NCBI GenBank assembly: GCA_029202845.1
Contig: CP119315.1
Location: 1,619,501-1,683,500 of the forward strand
DNA from: Candidatus Sphingomonas colombiensis
Lineage (GTDB): Bacteria > Pseudomonadota > Alphaproteobacteria > Sphingomonadales > Sphingomonadaceae
DNA length: 64,000 nucleotides
Direction: 5' to 3'
Within the stretch, counting starts at the first letter, position 1, and every line of letters begins with the position of its first letter. Below the pieces are notes generated by a model. The model ran no database searches. It saw only the letters and a list, made by a program, of their open reading frames with translations, and had not been told where the DNA came from. Shown piece after piece: positions 25,848-35,583 of this stretch. The position numbers and the translations under genes are program-made.

Positions 25848-27428
25848 TCAGTGCATCGCGATCGCCTGCCCCTGGGGCAGCGGTCGCAGGAAGAGGACGA
25901 GGGGAACCACGATCGCTATGCCGACCGCGAGCAGCCAGAAGATATCGTTGAAGGTCATCACCAGTGCATCGCGCTGGATTGAGCCGGCCATGGTGCGCAA
26001 CGCGGCGTCCGCATTGCCGAGCATCTGGCCGAGGCCGTTGAGATAATCCTGCACCATGCCGGAATTGGCATCGAGCGATTCCTCCATCCGCCGGCTGTGC
26101 AGCCACATCCGCTGATCCTGGATCGTCGCGATCCCGGCGAGCGCGAACGAGCCGCCGAGATTACGCACCGCGTTGAACAACCCCGCCGCGTCGCCGGCAT
26201 CCTCGGCCGAAACCGAAGCGATCGCCGCCTGATTGAGGAACAGGAAGCACAGGATCGTGCCGACGCCACGTAGCAGCTGCGATTCGACGAAGGCGCTGCC
26301 GGTCGATTGCGCGGTGAGCGTGGTGTCGAGCCAGCAGCTCGCGGCCATGATCAACAGCCCCGCCGCCACCGCGAAGCGGATGTCGATATGCCGGATCATC
26401 AGCGGCGTGAACGGCATCAGCATCAGGCTGGGGATGCCCGACAGCAGCACGACCTTGCCCGCCTGAAGCGCATCATAATCGGCGATCGCGGCAAGGAACT
26501 GCGGGATCACGTAAGAGGTGCCGTACAGTACCATGCCGACGACGATGCCCATCATCGCCACCGAACCGAACTGCCGATCGAGCAGCAGGCTGAGCTTGAT
26601 CACCGGCCGCCGCGCGAAAATCTGGCCGGCGAACAGCAGGATGAAGCCGAACGCCGAAACCAGCGACAGCGTGACGATCTCGCTGCTCTGGAACCATTGT
26701 TCGCGCTGGCCTTCCTCCAGCACCACGGTCAGCCCACCGAGGCCGAGCGCGAGGCCGGCGATGCCCATCCAGTCCGCGTTGAGCAGTTCGCCGAGATGCG
26801 GCTTGCGATGCGGCATCGCGACCAGCAGCAGCGTGACGAGCATGATGCCGATCGGCAGGTTGATGAAGAACGCATAATGCCAGCTGACATTCTCGGTCAG
26901 CCAGCCGCCGACCAGCGGCCCTAGCACCGGCCCGAGAATCGCGGTGACGCCGAACAGCGCGTTGCCGATCGGTTGTTGTGATCGGGGCAATCGCGTGGCG
27001 ATGATCGTCATCGCAGTGGGGATCAGTGCGCCGCCGGTGAAACCCTGACCGACCCGGCCGATGATCATTATCGTCAGGTTGGTCGAGATGCCGCACAGCA
27101 TCGAGAAACCCGTGAACAGCACGGTCGCGATCAGCAGGAAAGTGCGCAGGCCAAGCATCCGCTCCAGCCATGCCGAAAGCGGGATGATGACGATTTCCGC
27201 CACCAGATAGGCGGTGGCGATCCAGGTTCCCTCGGTCGCGCTCGCGCCGATCTCGCCCTGAATCGTGGGGAGCGACGAGTTGACGATCGAAATGTCGAGC
27301 GTCGCCATCATCGCGCCAAGGCTGCCCGCGCCTACCGCCAGCCAGGCGGCGGCGTCGGCGCGTTCCGGCGCGGCCAGGCCGGGCGCTGCCGCAGCGCCGT
27401 GTGGCGCCTCGGCGGTGGTGGCGCTCAT
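25848..27428 (-). CDS. DHA2-family MFS multidrug efflux transporter (EmrB type)
   Basis: A 526-residue, 14-helix drug:H+ antiporter of the EmrB/QacA type. The N-terminal motif LGAMMATLDISIVNSSLPTIQGEIGA is characteristic, as is GPVLGPLVGGWLTENVSWHYAFFINLPIG (motif C) around residue 150. It overlaps the membrane-fusion gene by four bases and precedes the outer-membrane factor gene, forming a complete tripartite pump. Substrates cannot be read from sequence. Confidence 0.95.
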   Translation of the reverse strand: MSATTAEAPHGAAAAPGLAAPERADAAAWLAVGAGSLGAMMATLDISIVNSSLPTIQGEIGASATEGTWIATAYLVAEIVIIPLSAWLERMLGLRTFLLIATVLFTGFSMLCGISTNLTIMIIGRVGQGFTGGALIPTAMTIIATRLPRSQQPIGNALFGVTAILGPVLGPLVGGWLTENVSWHYAFFINLPIGIMLVTLLLVAMPHRKPHLGELLNADWMGIAGLALGLGGLTVVLEEGQREQWFQSSEIVTLSLVSAFGFILLFAGQIFARRPVIKLSLLLDRQFGSVAMMGIVVGMVLYGTSYVIPQFLAAIADYDALQAGKVVLLSGIPSLMLMPFTPLMIRHIDIRFAVAAGLLIMAASCWLDTTLTAQSTGSAFVESQLLRGVGTILCFLFLNQAAIASVSAEDAGDAAGLFNAVRNLGGSFALAGIATIQDQRMWLHSRRMEESLDANSGMVQDYLNGLGQMLGNADAALRTMAGSIQRDALVMTFNDIFWLLAVGIAIVVPLVLFLRPLPQGQAIAMH

Positions 27429-28582
27429 TGCCCGATCCGCTCGTTATGCTGTTCCTGCTCGTGCTTGATGCGGCTCGCCGCGCCCTTCGCCGAGCGCGTG
27501 TCGACGCTGACGTCTACCGACAGGCCCGGAACGAGCAGCGCGCGTGTCTCAGGCCCCGGGCTGATCGCGATCCGCACCGGCACGCGCTGGACGATCTTGG
27601 TGAAATTGCCCGTCGCGTTCTGCGGCGGCAGCACGGAGAATTGCGCGCCCGTGCCCGGCGAAACGCTGGCGACCCGGCCCGGAATCTCCACGCCGGGGAG
27701 CGCATCGACACGCACAGAGACCGGCTGGCCGACGCGCATCAGCCCGAGCTGCGTCTCCTTGAAGTTCGCATTGATATAGAGATCGGTGACCGGCACGAGC
27801 GTCATCAGCCGTGTCGCGGCCTGCACGAACTGGCCCTGTCGCACGGTCTTGTTGCCGATGCGCCCATCGATCGCGGCACGGATCAGCGTCGCGCCGACAT
27901 TGGTGTTGGCGGCGGCGAGCTGCGCCCGCGCGCCCTCGCCCTGCGCGAGTGCCTGCTTCACCTGCGCCTGAAGCGTGCCGATGCGGCGTTCGGCGCTCAC
28001 CAGCGCCGCCTGCGCCGCCGCGACCTTGGCATCGGCCTGCGTCGCATCGTTGCGGAGCTGTGACAGGCGCTCGCGGGTTTCGGCGCCGGATGCGGCGAGC
28101 GGCTGATAACGGGTCACCTCGGCGTGCGCGAAAGCCGCGGCGGTCCGCGCCGCCGCCAGATCGGCGCGGGAGCGGGTGATCGCGGCCTGCTGCTCGCTGA
28201 TCTGCGCCTGCACCCCGGCGGCATTGGCCTTTGCCACGTCGATCTGCGCCTGGCTCTGCGCGGCCTGCGCATTATAGTCGCGCGAGTCGATCTGGAGCAG
28301 CGGCTCGCCGGCCTTCACCGCCTGATTGTCCGCGACGAACACCTTGTCGACATAGCCGGAAACCTTGGGCGATACCGTCACGGCATCGGCCTGCACATAA
28401 GCGTCGTTGGTCGATTGCTGGAACTTGCCGAAGCTTTCGTACCGGACGAACCAGGCGATTCCGCCAGCCACCACCACCACCAGGGCGATGAAGAGGATCA
28501 GGCGGACGCGCGGGTTCTTCAGCGGGGAGGAGCGTTCCTCGGCCGGCTGCGTCGCGTTATTGTCAGGCGTCTGGTCGACCAT
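27425..28582 (-). CDS. HlyD/EmrA-family membrane-fusion protein
   Basis: A 385-residue periplasmic adaptor. One N-terminal membrane anchor (about residues 26-48), then the biotinyl-lipoyl half DAVTVSPKVSGYVDKVFVADNQAVKAGEPLLQID, a long coiled-coil hairpin (about 95-200) and a beta-barrel with DLYINANFKETQL. I chose the ATG at 28582 because AGGAA precedes it; an in-frame ATG 33 bases upstream has no ribosome-binding site. First gene of the pump operon and divergent from a MarR gene. Confidence 0.94.
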   Translation of the reverse strand: MVDQTPDNNATQPAEERSSPLKNPRVRLILFIALVVVVAGGIAWFVRYESFGKFQQSTNDAYVQADAVTVSPKVSGYVDKVFVADNQAVKAGEPLLQIDSRDYNAQAAQSQAQIDVAKANAAGVQAQISEQQAAITRSRADLAAARTAAAFAHAEVTRYQPLAASGAETRERLSQLRNDATQADAKVAAAQAALVSAERRIGTLQAQVKQALAQGEGARAQLAAANTNVGATLIRAAIDGRIGNKTVRQGQFVQAATRLMTLVPVTDLYINANFKETQLGLMRVGQPVSVRVDALPGVEIPGRVASVSPGTGAQFSVLPPQNATGNFTKIVQRVPVRIAISPGPETRALLVPGLSVDVSVDTRSAKGAASRIKHEQEQHNERIGQ

Positions 28583-28625
28583 GGTGGTTCCTGAATTCGG
28601 TTGTCGGGCGCTCAAATGCTCGCAG

Positions 28626-28653
28626 TTGCAGCATAATGCAATACCATGTATTG
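28626..28653. promoter_or_regulatory. Overlapping inverted repeats, likely MarR operator
   Basis: CAATAC-CAT-GTATTG (28639-28653) is a perfect 15-bp inverted repeat ending ten bases before the MarR ATG, overlapped by TTGCA-N6-TGCAA (28626-28641). MarR repressors typically bind such AT-containing palindromes between a divergent regulator and pump gene. The pattern is direct; binding is inferred. Confidence 0.6.
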
Positions 28654-28662
28654 AGGTTCCTC

Positions 28663-29091
28663 ATGAAATGCGACGATCAACTCATCAAGAACCTCGCGGC
28701 CGTCTATCTGCAGATCCATCGCCGCCTGAATCGTGAGCTTGCGCGCGAAGGCACGTCGCTCGCGCGGACCAAGATGCTGATGTTCGTCCAGGCGCAGGAG
28801 GGCGCGGCGCGCGCGGCGGATATCGCCGAGTTGTTCGATCTCGCGCCGCGCACCGTGACGGAGGCGCTCGACGGGATGGAGCGCGATCAGTTGATCGAGC
28901 GCTCGGCGGATCCTGATGATCGCCGGGTGAAGCGAGTCGCGATCACGGCGGCGGGCGCGCGCGCGCTCGCCGCCAGCGAACCGTTGCGCCAGCGACTGCT
29001 CGCGGAGCAACTCACCGCGCTCAGCGATGACGAACATGTGCTTCTGGCGGCTTTGCTGGGCAAGTTGGTCGAGTCGCTGAAGGAAACATAA
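28663..29091 (+). CDS. MarR-family transcriptional regulator
   Basis: A 142-residue dimeric winged-helix repressor. The recognition region is about residues 45-75 (ARAADIAELFDLAPRTVTEALDGMERDQL), followed by the wing signature DPDDRRVKRVAITAAG typical of MarR. I chose the ATG at 28663 (GAGG upstream). It diverges from the efflux operon across a short palindromic region, so it probably represses that pump and itself until an inducer binds. Confidence 0.93.
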   Translation: MKCDDQLIKNLAAVYLQIHRRLNRELAREGTSLARTKMLMFVQAQEGAARAADIAELFDLAPRTVTEALDGMERDQLIERSADPDDRRVKRVAITAAGARALAASEPLRQRLLAEQLTALSDDEHVLLAALLGKLVESLKET

Positions 29092-29193
29092 TCGCCCCTC
29101 ACCATGCGCTTGCGTCCGCGCACGTACGTGATAAGCTCCATCATTCCTGTTGCAAGATGCCGCCAGAGCGTCGCGACAGACAGGAGATGGATG

Positions 29194-29301
29194 ATGGAAC
29201 GGATCAATTCCGGGATCTGCCAATGCCAGATAGGCCTGTTGGCCTGTGCCAGCGGCATTGCGTTGGCGATCTTCGGCGCCGCTTTCGCCCTGCTCGGCTG
29301 A
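29194..29301 (+). CDS. Candidate 35-aa single-pass membrane peptide
   Basis: A short reading frame, MERINSGICQCQIGL followed by a hydrophobic helix to the end (about residues 15-35). CAGGAG lies seven bases before this ATG (another ATG immediately precedes it), and a hairpin with a U-run follows at 29351-29372, as expected for a short monocistronic transcript. Two cysteines (CQC) lie just before the membrane segment. There is no recognisable family. Coding is plausible but unproven. Confidence 0.4.
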   Translation: MERINSGICQCQIGLLACASGIALAIFGAAFALLG

Positions 29302-29350
29302 CGCTGGCGCGATGGCGCACCGCCTTTCTATAGCGCGATGATTCGTGCCG

Positions 29351-29372
29351 GGTGCCGCTGAGCACCGTTTTT
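29351..29372 (+). terminator. Intrinsic terminator
   Basis: GGTGC (29351-29355) pairs with GCACC (29362-29366), followed by GTTTTT. It is oriented for the small membrane peptide or for readthrough from the MarR gene. Confidence 0.5.
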
Positions 29373-29668
29373 CGCGGCCGGTTTATTTTTAGATAATCAA
29401 AATTAACGCGTGATCGCCGCCCTGCGGGATGCGTGGTCCGCCTGCCGGTGACTGTGCTGCGCGCGGGTCATCTCTCTGCCATTGGTGGATTTTTGGTCGC
29501 CGCGTGCCCTGTCGGCGTAACGGTCCGGCATGGTCGATACGACGAACGTGAAGTGAAAATGAACTCAATCGGTCAGTCGCCGTCATCGAAGTGTCACCGC
29601 ACTGCCGCGCTGCCGACATAGGGCGGCCACCGGCGGGCCGAAGCAGCCCGTGTTTGGGGATACAACAC
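29373..29668. other. Leader region of the TonB receptor gene
   Basis: About 300 bases without a convincing gene. The first 40 bases are AT-rich (TTTATTTTTAGATAATC), unusual for this GC-rich window, and could be a promoter. I looked for cobalamin, TPP and Fur-type elements and saw no convincing match. GGGGATA lies before the receptor ATG. Confidence 0.3.
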
Positions 29669-32092
29669 ATGACGATTCTTTCGCGGGCGCGTTTGCGTCT
29701 CCTCGCTGGTGCGGCGCTGTTCGCGCTGCCGGCAGTAGCCCATGCCGCGCCGACCGCCGCTGCCGACGCTGCCGCCGAGGCGCCCGTCGATCCGGCTGCT
29801 TCGTCGCAAAATGGCCTGCAGGACGTGATCGTGACCGCCACCAAGCGCGAGACGAGCCTGCAGAAGACCCCGATCGCGATGGCCGTCGTCGATCCCACGG
29901 TGATCAAGGATCGCCACATTCAGAGCATGCTCGATTTCGCCGACGGCGGTATCCCGTCGCTCCGCGTGGCGACGTTCGAGGCGCGCCAGTCCGCGCTCAC
30001 CGTCGGCATTCGCGGCATCGTGCCGTTCGACCAGAACCAGACCGCACGTGAGCCCGGCGTCGGCGTCTATATCGACGGCGTCTATCTCGGCCGCTCGCAG
30101 GGCCTCAACGCCGCGCTGTTCGATGTCGCGCGGATTGAGGTGCTCAAGGGCCCGCAGGGCACGCTGTTCGGCCGTAACACCGAAGGCGGCGCGGTCAGCA
30201 TCGTCACCAAGGGCCCGTCGGGTGAGTTTGGCGGCCGCGTGAGCGCGGGCGTGGGCAATTATGGCGCTTATACCGGTGAGGCGCATATCGACCTCCCCGA
30301 ATGGAACAACATCTCGATCAAGGTCGATGGGGTTCTTCAGCGGCAGGACGCCACAACCAAGAACCGGCTCGCCGGGCAGCTCGGCTGGAACGCTTATGAC
30401 CGCGTCGGCGGCCGTATTTCGGCGCGCTGGAAGCCTACCGCCGATTTCACCGCCGATTTCACCTTCGACAAGGCGACCGACAAGAACACGCCGTTCTTCA
30501 GCCAGTTGGTGAACTACAACCCGCTCGGCTACACCGTCGCCACGCTCGCCAATGGCACGCTGACCTGCCCGTCCGCGCCGTGCATCAATCCGCTGCCCAA
30601 GCTGGTCGGCGTGCATACCGAGCGGCAGGAAATCGCCGATGTCGGCGTGCCGCAGCAATGGTCGGTCGATCGGACGCAGGGTGTCGGGGTCAACCTGAAA
30701 TACCATGTCTCGCCAGGGCTGGAGCTGCGCTCGATCACCGCGTGGCGCAAGGTCGCGACCAACCAGTTCGACAATTCGGGCGGCCCGGAGCGCGTGGCCT
30801 TCTCGCCCAACGGAAAGTTCAGCCGCTACTCGCTGTCGGATCTCTATCAGAGCCAGTTCAGCCAGGAATTGCAGGCGGTGGGCAGCATCCCGCAGCTCGA
30901 TTACGTCGCCGGTCTCTACTATTTCTACGAACAGGCGCGCGAATCCGCCGCCACGCCGACGTCGAACCAGTGGAATGCGGACGGCACCGCCTACACCATC
31001 CTGCCGTCGCAGGTGTTCGGCCCGATCACCTCGGGCAATCAGGGCTGGGACTATAATTCGCGCTTCCTGCAACGCGGCAGTTTCGCCCGCGCGCGCAGCT
31101 ATGCCGCATTCGGCCAGTTCACCTATACGCCGGATTGGGCGCCCGCGCTGCACCTGACGGCCGGTGGCCGCTTCACGCACGACAAGCGCGACGGCACGCT
31201 CTACCTCGTGTCGAACGTGGCGACGAACTGGCAGCTGCACTACAAGAAGGATCGGTTCGATCCGATGATCACGCTGGCGTTCGACGCGGCGCAGGGCGTC
31301 AATCTCTACGCCAAATATTCGACCGGTTATCGTGCCGGCGGCGCGAACGGCCGCTCGAACGACTTCCAGGCGTTCGGCCCGGAAACGGTCAAGGCGTATG
31401 AGATCGGCGCCAAGATGGACATGCTCGACAATCGCGTCCGTCTGAACCTCGCCGGTTATATGATGGATCGCTCGGGCACGCAGATCGATTTCGACTATGT
31501 CGATCCCAATCAGTATCTGCCGGGCACGACCACGCCGAACCCGACCTTCAACCTGCATACGCAGAACACGGCCAATGCGCCGGGCATCTCGCGCATTCGC
31601 GGTATCGAGGCCGATCTGACGGTGAAGCCGGTCGACAACCTGACGCTCGGCGCCTCCTACGCTTATACCTACACCCATGTGCCGGCGACGCCGAACCCGC
31701 TTCCCGGCGCGACCTTCGGCGTGATCACGAAGGTGTTCACGGTCTATACGCCGCCAAACGCCGCGTCGGGCTACATCGATTATTCGATCCCGGTCGGTAA
31801 CGAGAGCCAGCTTCGCTTCCACCTCGACGCCAATTACGCCGACGCTCAGTACAGCTTCCAGGACCAGAACCTGAAGACTGACTCGAGCTTCGTCGTGAAC
31901 GGCCGCATCGCGCTTGCCGACATTCCGCTGTCGGGCAACGGCCAGAAGCTGACCGTTTCGGTGTGGAGCCGCAATCTGCTCAACGAACAGCATATGTATC
32001 GCGTCAGCAACGAGAACGCGAAGACGCTGGGCTATTACGCGAACTTCAATCCGCCGCGCACCTTCGGCGTAGAGGGTGCGATTAACTTCTGA
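29669..32092 (+). CDS. TonB-dependent outer-membrane receptor
   Basis: An 807-residue receptor. A signal peptide (about 1-28, ending AVAHA) and a short linker precede the TonB-box-like DVIVTATKRETSLQKTPIAM and plug domain (RIEVLKGPQGTLFGRNTEGGAVSIVTKGP). The 22-strand barrel extends to the C-terminal aromatic FGVEGAINF. Start chosen at 29669 for the signal peptide and GGGGATA. It is of the sphingomonad type often used for plant or aromatic compounds as well as siderophores; the substrate is not evident, and no transport partner genes are adjacent. Confidence 0.95.
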   Translation: MTILSRARLRLLAGAALFALPAVAHAAPTAAADAAAEAPVDPAASSQNGLQDVIVTATKRETSLQKTPIAMAVVDPTVIKDRHIQSMLDFADGGIPSLRVATFEARQSALTVGIRGIVPFDQNQTAREPGVGVYIDGVYLGRSQGLNAALFDVARIEVLKGPQGTLFGRNTEGGAVSIVTKGPSGEFGGRVSAGVGNYGAYTGEAHIDLPEWNNISIKVDGVLQRQDATTKNRLAGQLGWNAYDRVGGRISARWKPTADFTADFTFDKATDKNTPFFSQLVNYNPLGYTVATLANGTLTCPSAPCINPLPKLVGVHTERQEIADVGVPQQWSVDRTQGVGVNLKYHVSPGLELRSITAWRKVATNQFDNSGGPERVAFSPNGKFSRYSLSDLYQSQFSQELQAVGSIPQLDYVAGLYYFYEQARESAATPTSNQWNADGTAYTILPSQVFGPITSGNQGWDYNSRFLQRGSFARARSYAAFGQFTYTPDWAPALHLTAGGRFTHDKRDGTLYLVSNVATNWQLHYKKDRFDPMITLAFDAAQGVNLYAKYSTGYRAGGANGRSNDFQAFGPETVKAYEIGAKMDMLDNRVRLNLAGYMMDRSGTQIDFDYVDPNQYLPGTTTPNPTFNLHTQNTANAPGISRIRGIEADLTVKPVDNLTLGASYAYTYTHVPATPNPLPGATFGVITKVFTVYTPPNAASGYIDYSIPVGNESQLRFHLDANYADAQYSFQDQNLKTDSSFVVNGRIALADIPLSGNGQKLTVSVWSRNLLNEQHMYRVSNENAKTLGYYANFNPPRTFGVEGAINF

Positions 32093-32110
32093 TCCGGCTT
32101 TCACGGTCAG

Positions 32111-32150
32111 AAAATGGGGCGGGAGGCGATTGGCCTTCCGCCCCATTTTT
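32111..32150. terminator. Bidirectional intrinsic terminator
   Basis: AAAATGGGGCGG (32111-32122) pairs perfectly with CCGCCCCATTTT (32138-32149), with a U-run on either strand. It separates the TonB receptor from the convergent kinase gene and should stop both transcripts. Confidence 0.85.
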
Positions 32151-33501
32151 ATGCGCGGGCGAGTGGCAACCGCATCGTCACGATCAGCCCCGGCCTGGCA
32201 TCGTCCAGCGTCAGCGCCCCGCGATGCAGTCGCGCCACGGCGTCCGCCAGCGGGAGCCCGAGGCCGTGGCCGGCGCGATTGCGACTGGGCTCCAGCCGGC
32301 CGAAGCGGCGCAATGCGCGCTCGCGGTCGGCCGGGGGGATGCCTGGCCCGTTATCGCGCACCGACAGTTCGGCGGCGGTGCTTCGCGCGGTCAGCGACAG
32401 CGTGATCGACGATCCCGTCGGCGTATGGCGCAGGGCATTTTCGACAAGGTTGATCAGCGCCTGGCTCAGCAATTGTCGGTCGCCCTCGATCCGCACCATG
32501 TCGCAGCGGCCGACGATCAGTTCATGCCCGCTTTCGGCGGCGACTGGCGCCATCATCTCGCCGAACTCGGCCAGCAATTGCCCCAGATCGAGCATCGCGA
32601 AGCCGGCGCGACGGTCGCCGCCCTCCACCTCCGCGATGCGCAATGCCGCCGCGAACATCGCCAGCAGCGCGTCGCATTGTGCGATCGTCTCGGCGATCTC
32701 GTCGCTCAGCCCCTGCGCCTCCGGTCGTTGCGCGATCAGCGCGAGCCGGCTCCGCAGCCGCGCGAGCGGCGTGCGCATGTCATGCGCGATGTCGTTGCTG
32801 ACGTTGCTGATCTCCACCATCAAGCCGGCGATGCGATCGAGCATGCGGTTGAAGGTCGCGGCCTGTTCCGCGAAGGCCCCCCCGGCGGGATCCACCGGCA
32901 GACGGCGCTGCATGTCGCCATCGATGATCGCGCGCGCGGTTTCCTGCACTTCGCCGATGCGCCGGCTGACGAGCGCGACGAACAGGATCGCGCCGGCCAC
33001 CACGATCGCGACGATCGAGCCGAACCCGAACAGATAGAGCCGGTTGCGCGCGGTGCCTTCCTTGTCGATCGGCTCGGTTTCGGCGATCGTTGTCAGGGAA
33101 AGGCCGCCGCCAGCGTCGCGCACCAGCGCGCGTCCCGCCGTCAGGCCGGCGATGCGATCGTCCGGGGTAAGCGAGGAATAGCCCTGCGGTAAGGGCCGGG
33201 TGAGCCGCAGATTGCCGCCGAGCCACCGTCCTTGCCGATCGGTGAGCGCGAAGCCGACATCGGCGGTGTCGCGATCGCGCGACAGGGCGGCGAGATGCGC
33301 GAGGATCGCGGGGGCGTCGCCCGGCTGCGATTCGCTCAACACGTCTTCGCTCAGCCCGGCGATACGCTTGTCGACCAGTTCGGCGATCGAACGGTGGATC
33401 GCGCTATAGGTGGCGATGCCTGTCAGCGACACCGCGACGAAAAACGCGGCAAGAAAGGTGAGCGTCAGCGATCGCAGTGATCGCAGCGTCGGCACGTTCA
33501 A
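32149..33501 (-). CDS. Sensor histidine kinase
   Basis: A 450-residue membrane kinase. Membrane helices at about 12-33 and 160-182 bracket a periplasmic domain of about 125 residues; a HAMP linker follows (about 183-236). The H-box is [20 protein letters not shown] with Asp after the His; ATP-binding motifs are [20 protein letters not shown] and [16 protein letters not shown]. It overlaps the response regulator stop region by four bases and is co-transcribed with it. The bidirectional terminator lies at its end. Confidence 0.94.
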   Translation of the reverse strand: MNVPTLRSLRSLTLTFLAAFFVAVSLTGIATYSAIHRSIAELVDKRIAGLSEDVLSESQPGDAPAILAHLAALSRDRDTADVGFALTDRQGRWLGGNLRLTRPLPQGYSSLTPDDRIAGLTAGRALVRDAGGGLSLTTIAETEPIDKEGTARNRLYLFGFGSIVAIVVAGAILFVALVSRRIGEVQETARAIIDGDMQRRLPVDPAGGAFAEQAATFNRMLDRIAGLMVEISNVSNDIAHDMRTPLARLRSRLALIAQRPEAQGLSDEIAETIAQCDALLAMFAAALRIAEVEGGDRRAGFAMLDLGQLLAEFGEMMAPVAAESGHELIVGRCDMVRIEGDRQLLSQALINLVENALRHTPTGSSITLSLTARSTAAELSVRDNGPGIPPADRERALRRFGRLEPSRNRAGHGLGLPLADAVARLHRGALTLDDARPGLIVTMRLPLARA

Positions 33502-34172
33502 TCGCGCAACATATAGCCGATGCCGCGCAGGGTGACGATCGGATCGTCCTCGCCATCCGCCGTCAGCTTGCGGCGCAGCGCGCGGATCTGAACGTCGACG
33601 ATGTTGGTGGTCGGCTCGAAATCATACCCCCAGACGCGCTCGATCAGCATCGCGCGGGTCAGCACCGTGCCCGCGTTGCGGACGAGTTCGGCCAGCAATT
33701 GCAGTTCCAGCCGGACGAGATCGAGCGGGCGGTCGTTGCGCCACGCGCGAAAACGTGCCGGGCTCACGGTGATATCGCCGGCGCGCACCGTGTCGCTCGC
33801 GCCATGAGTCCATTGCCGCCCGCGCATCAGCGCCTTCAGCCGGGCGTCCAGCTCGGCCGCCGGGGTGGGTTTGACGACATAATCGTCCGCACCGGCATCG
33901 AGCCCTTCGACCTTTTCGTTCGAGCGGCCGAGCGCGCTCAGCATCACCACGGGCAGCATCTTGCCGCTTTCGCGCAGCCGGCGCAGCACGGCGGTGCCAT
34001 CCATTTGCGGCAGCATGCGATCGATGATCGCAGCGTCGAACGGCTCGCGATCGGCGATCTGGAGCGCGATCGCCCCATTGGGCGCGACCGTCACCTCGTG
34101 ATCGAGCGCGCGCAGTTCCTCCGCCAGCGTAGTGGCATAGCCTTCGTCGTCTTCCACCAGCAGCAGGTTCAT
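33498..34172 (-). CDS. OmpR-family response regulator
   Basis: A 224-residue regulator. The receiver has [18 protein letters not shown], phospho-acceptor Asp51 in [13 protein letters not shown] and VVKPTP; the C-terminal winged helix carries [19 protein letters not shown] and [14 protein letters not shown]. The ATG at 34172 starts directly at the receiver. The kinase gene follows with overlap. A 14-bp palindrome (34231-34244) lies in the divergent region shared with the flavoprotein gene, which may be a target. Confidence 0.94.
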   Translation of the reverse strand: MNLLLVEDDEGYATTLAEELRALDHEVTVAPNGAIALQIADREPFDAAIIDRMLPQMDGTAVLRRLRESGKMLPVVMLSALGRSNEKVEGLDAGADDYVVKPTPAAELDARLKALMRGRQWTHGASDTVRAGDITVSPARFRAWRNDRPLDLVRLELQLLAELVRNAGTVLTRAMLIERVWGYDFEPTTNIVDVQIRALRRKLTADGEDDPIVTLRGIGYMLRD

Positions 34173-34230
34173 CGCCGTTCTCCACGTCCCCCTTGGCGCC
34201 GACATATGATCGTTGCGCCGCCATACCAAG

Positions 34231-34244
34231 TGACAGTTCTGTCA
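34231..34244. promoter_or_regulatory. 14-bp palindrome TGACAGTTCTGTCA
   Basis: A perfect inverted repeat (TGACAG-TT-CTGTCA) in the 138-bp region between the divergent response-regulator and flavoprotein genes. It lies 58 bases before the regulator's start codon and 66 before the flavoprotein's. An operator controlling one or both is likely; OmpR-type regulators usually prefer direct repeats, so the binding factor is open. Confidence 0.5.
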
Positions 34245-34310
34245 TTGACTCGCGCGGCGCTTTCGCGTGGTGGGAAGCGGCATGGATGTGGCGAGGGCAG
34301 AGAGCGCGTG

Positions 34311-35543
34311 ATGGCCGAACATTTCGACGTGTTGATCGTGGGGGGCGGCCATGGCGGTGCCCAGGCGGCGGTGGCGCTCCGGCAGCGCAAATTCGCCGGC
34401 ACGATCGCGATCGTCGGGGACGAGCCGGAACTGCCTTATGAACGCCCGCCGCTTTCCAAGGACTATCTGTCGCGCGAAAAGGAGTTTGAGCGCATCCTGA
34501 TCCGCCCGGCGAGCTTCTGGGCCGACAAACAGGTGACGATGCTGCTCGGCCGGCGCGTCACGGCGGTCGATCCGGCGGCGCATCAGGTGACGACGGCGGA
34601 CGGCGCGGAGATTGGCTATGGCACGCTAGTCTGGGCGACTGGCGGCAGCCCGCGCCGGTTGACCTGCGATGGCCATGATCTTGCCGGCGTCCACGCGGTG
34701 CGCACCCGCGCCGATGTCGATCGGCTGATGGGCGAGCTGGAAACGACCACCCGCATCGTGGTGATCGGCGGCGGCTATATCGGGCTGGAGGCGGCGGCCG
34801 TGCTGTCCAAGCTTGGCAAGCGGGTCACGGTGCTGGAGGCGCTGCCCCGCGTCCTCGCGCGCGTTGCCGGGGAGCCGCTGTCGCGCTTCTATGAGGCGGA
34901 GCATCGCGCGCACGGCGTGGAGGTGCGGCTCGATGCGGCGGTCGCCGGGATCGAAGAGCGCGACGGTGCGGTGAGCGGCGTGCGGATGGCCGATGGCGAG
35001 CTGCTTGAATGCGAGATGGTGATCGTCGGCATCGGCATCGTGCCGGCCGTGGAGCCGCTGCTTGCGGCGGGCGCGGCGGGTGGCAACGGTGTCGAGGTTG
35101 ACGAATTGTGCCGCACGAACCTGCCGGATGTCTATGCGATCGGCGATTGCGCCGCGCACGAGAACGGCTTCGCCGATGGCGCGCGCATCCGGCTCGAATC
35201 GGTCCAGAACGCCAATGATCAGGCGACGACGGTGGCCAAGTCGATCATGGGTGAACCGCAGCGCTATGATGCCGTACCGTGGTTCTGGTCGAACCAATAT
35301 GATCTGAAACTTCAGACCGTTGGCCTTTCGATCGGGCACGATCAGGTCGTGTTGCGCGGCGATCCGCTCGCTCGCTCGTTCAGCGTGCTGTATCTGAAAC
35401 AGGGACAGGTGATCGCGCTCGACTGCGTGAACGCCACCAAGGATTATGTGCAGGGCCGCGCGTTGGTGCTCGCCCGGGCGGCGATTGCGCCCGAGCGGCT
35501 TGCGGATGCGAGCGCGCCGCTCAAGGAAATTGCTGCCGGCTGA
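34311..35543 (+). CDS. FAD-dependent ferredoxin/rubredoxin reductase-like oxidoreductase
   Basis: A 410-residue pyridine-nucleotide-disulfide reductase-family flavoprotein. FAD motif [18 protein letters not shown] (about 6-23), [13 protein letters not shown] motif [22 protein letters not shown] (about 146-167), second FAD motif VYAIGDCAA (about 276-284) and a C-terminal reductase domain with [15 protein letters not shown]. This is the pattern of NAD(P)H:ferredoxin reductases serving P450s or Rieske oxygenases. The frame stays open far upstream, but GTG/ATG choice at 34311 matches the family N-terminus. The possible electron acceptor is not adjacent. Confidence 0.93.
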   Translation: MAEHFDVLIVGGGHGGAQAAVALRQRKFAGTIAIVGDEPELPYERPPLSKDYLSREKEFERILIRPASFWADKQVTMLLGRRVTAVDPAAHQVTTADGAEIGYGTLVWATGGSPRRLTCDGHDLAGVHAVRTRADVDRLMGELETTTRIVVIGGGYIGLEAAAVLSKLGKRVTVLEALPRVLARVAGEPLSRFYEAEHRAHGVEVRLDAAVAGIEERDGAVSGVRMADGELLECEMVIVGIGIVPAVEPLLAAGAAGGNGVEVDELCRTNLPDVYAIGDCAAHENGFADGARIRLESVQNANDQATTVAKSIMGEPQRYDAVPWFWSNQYDLKLQTVGLSIGHDQVVLRGDPLARSFSVLYLKQGQVIALDCVNATKDYVQGRALVLARAAIAPERLADASAPLKEIAAG

Positions 35544-35583
35544 TCGACCGGCGCGAAGTGATAACGACAGGAGTTCACCCCCG

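Noticed and set aside
29373..29668. Riboswitch or Fur box before the TonB receptor
   Set aside because: No conserved cobalamin, TPP or Fur-type pattern could be recognised by eye.
29594..32146. 850-codon open minus-strand frame opposite the TonB receptor
   Set aside because: The receptor on the plus strand has signal, plug and barrel; the antisense product resembles nothing and has shadow composition.
33477..34310. N-terminal extension of the flavoprotein frame
   Set aside because: It runs antisense through the response regulator gene; the FAD motif starts right after the ATG at 34311.
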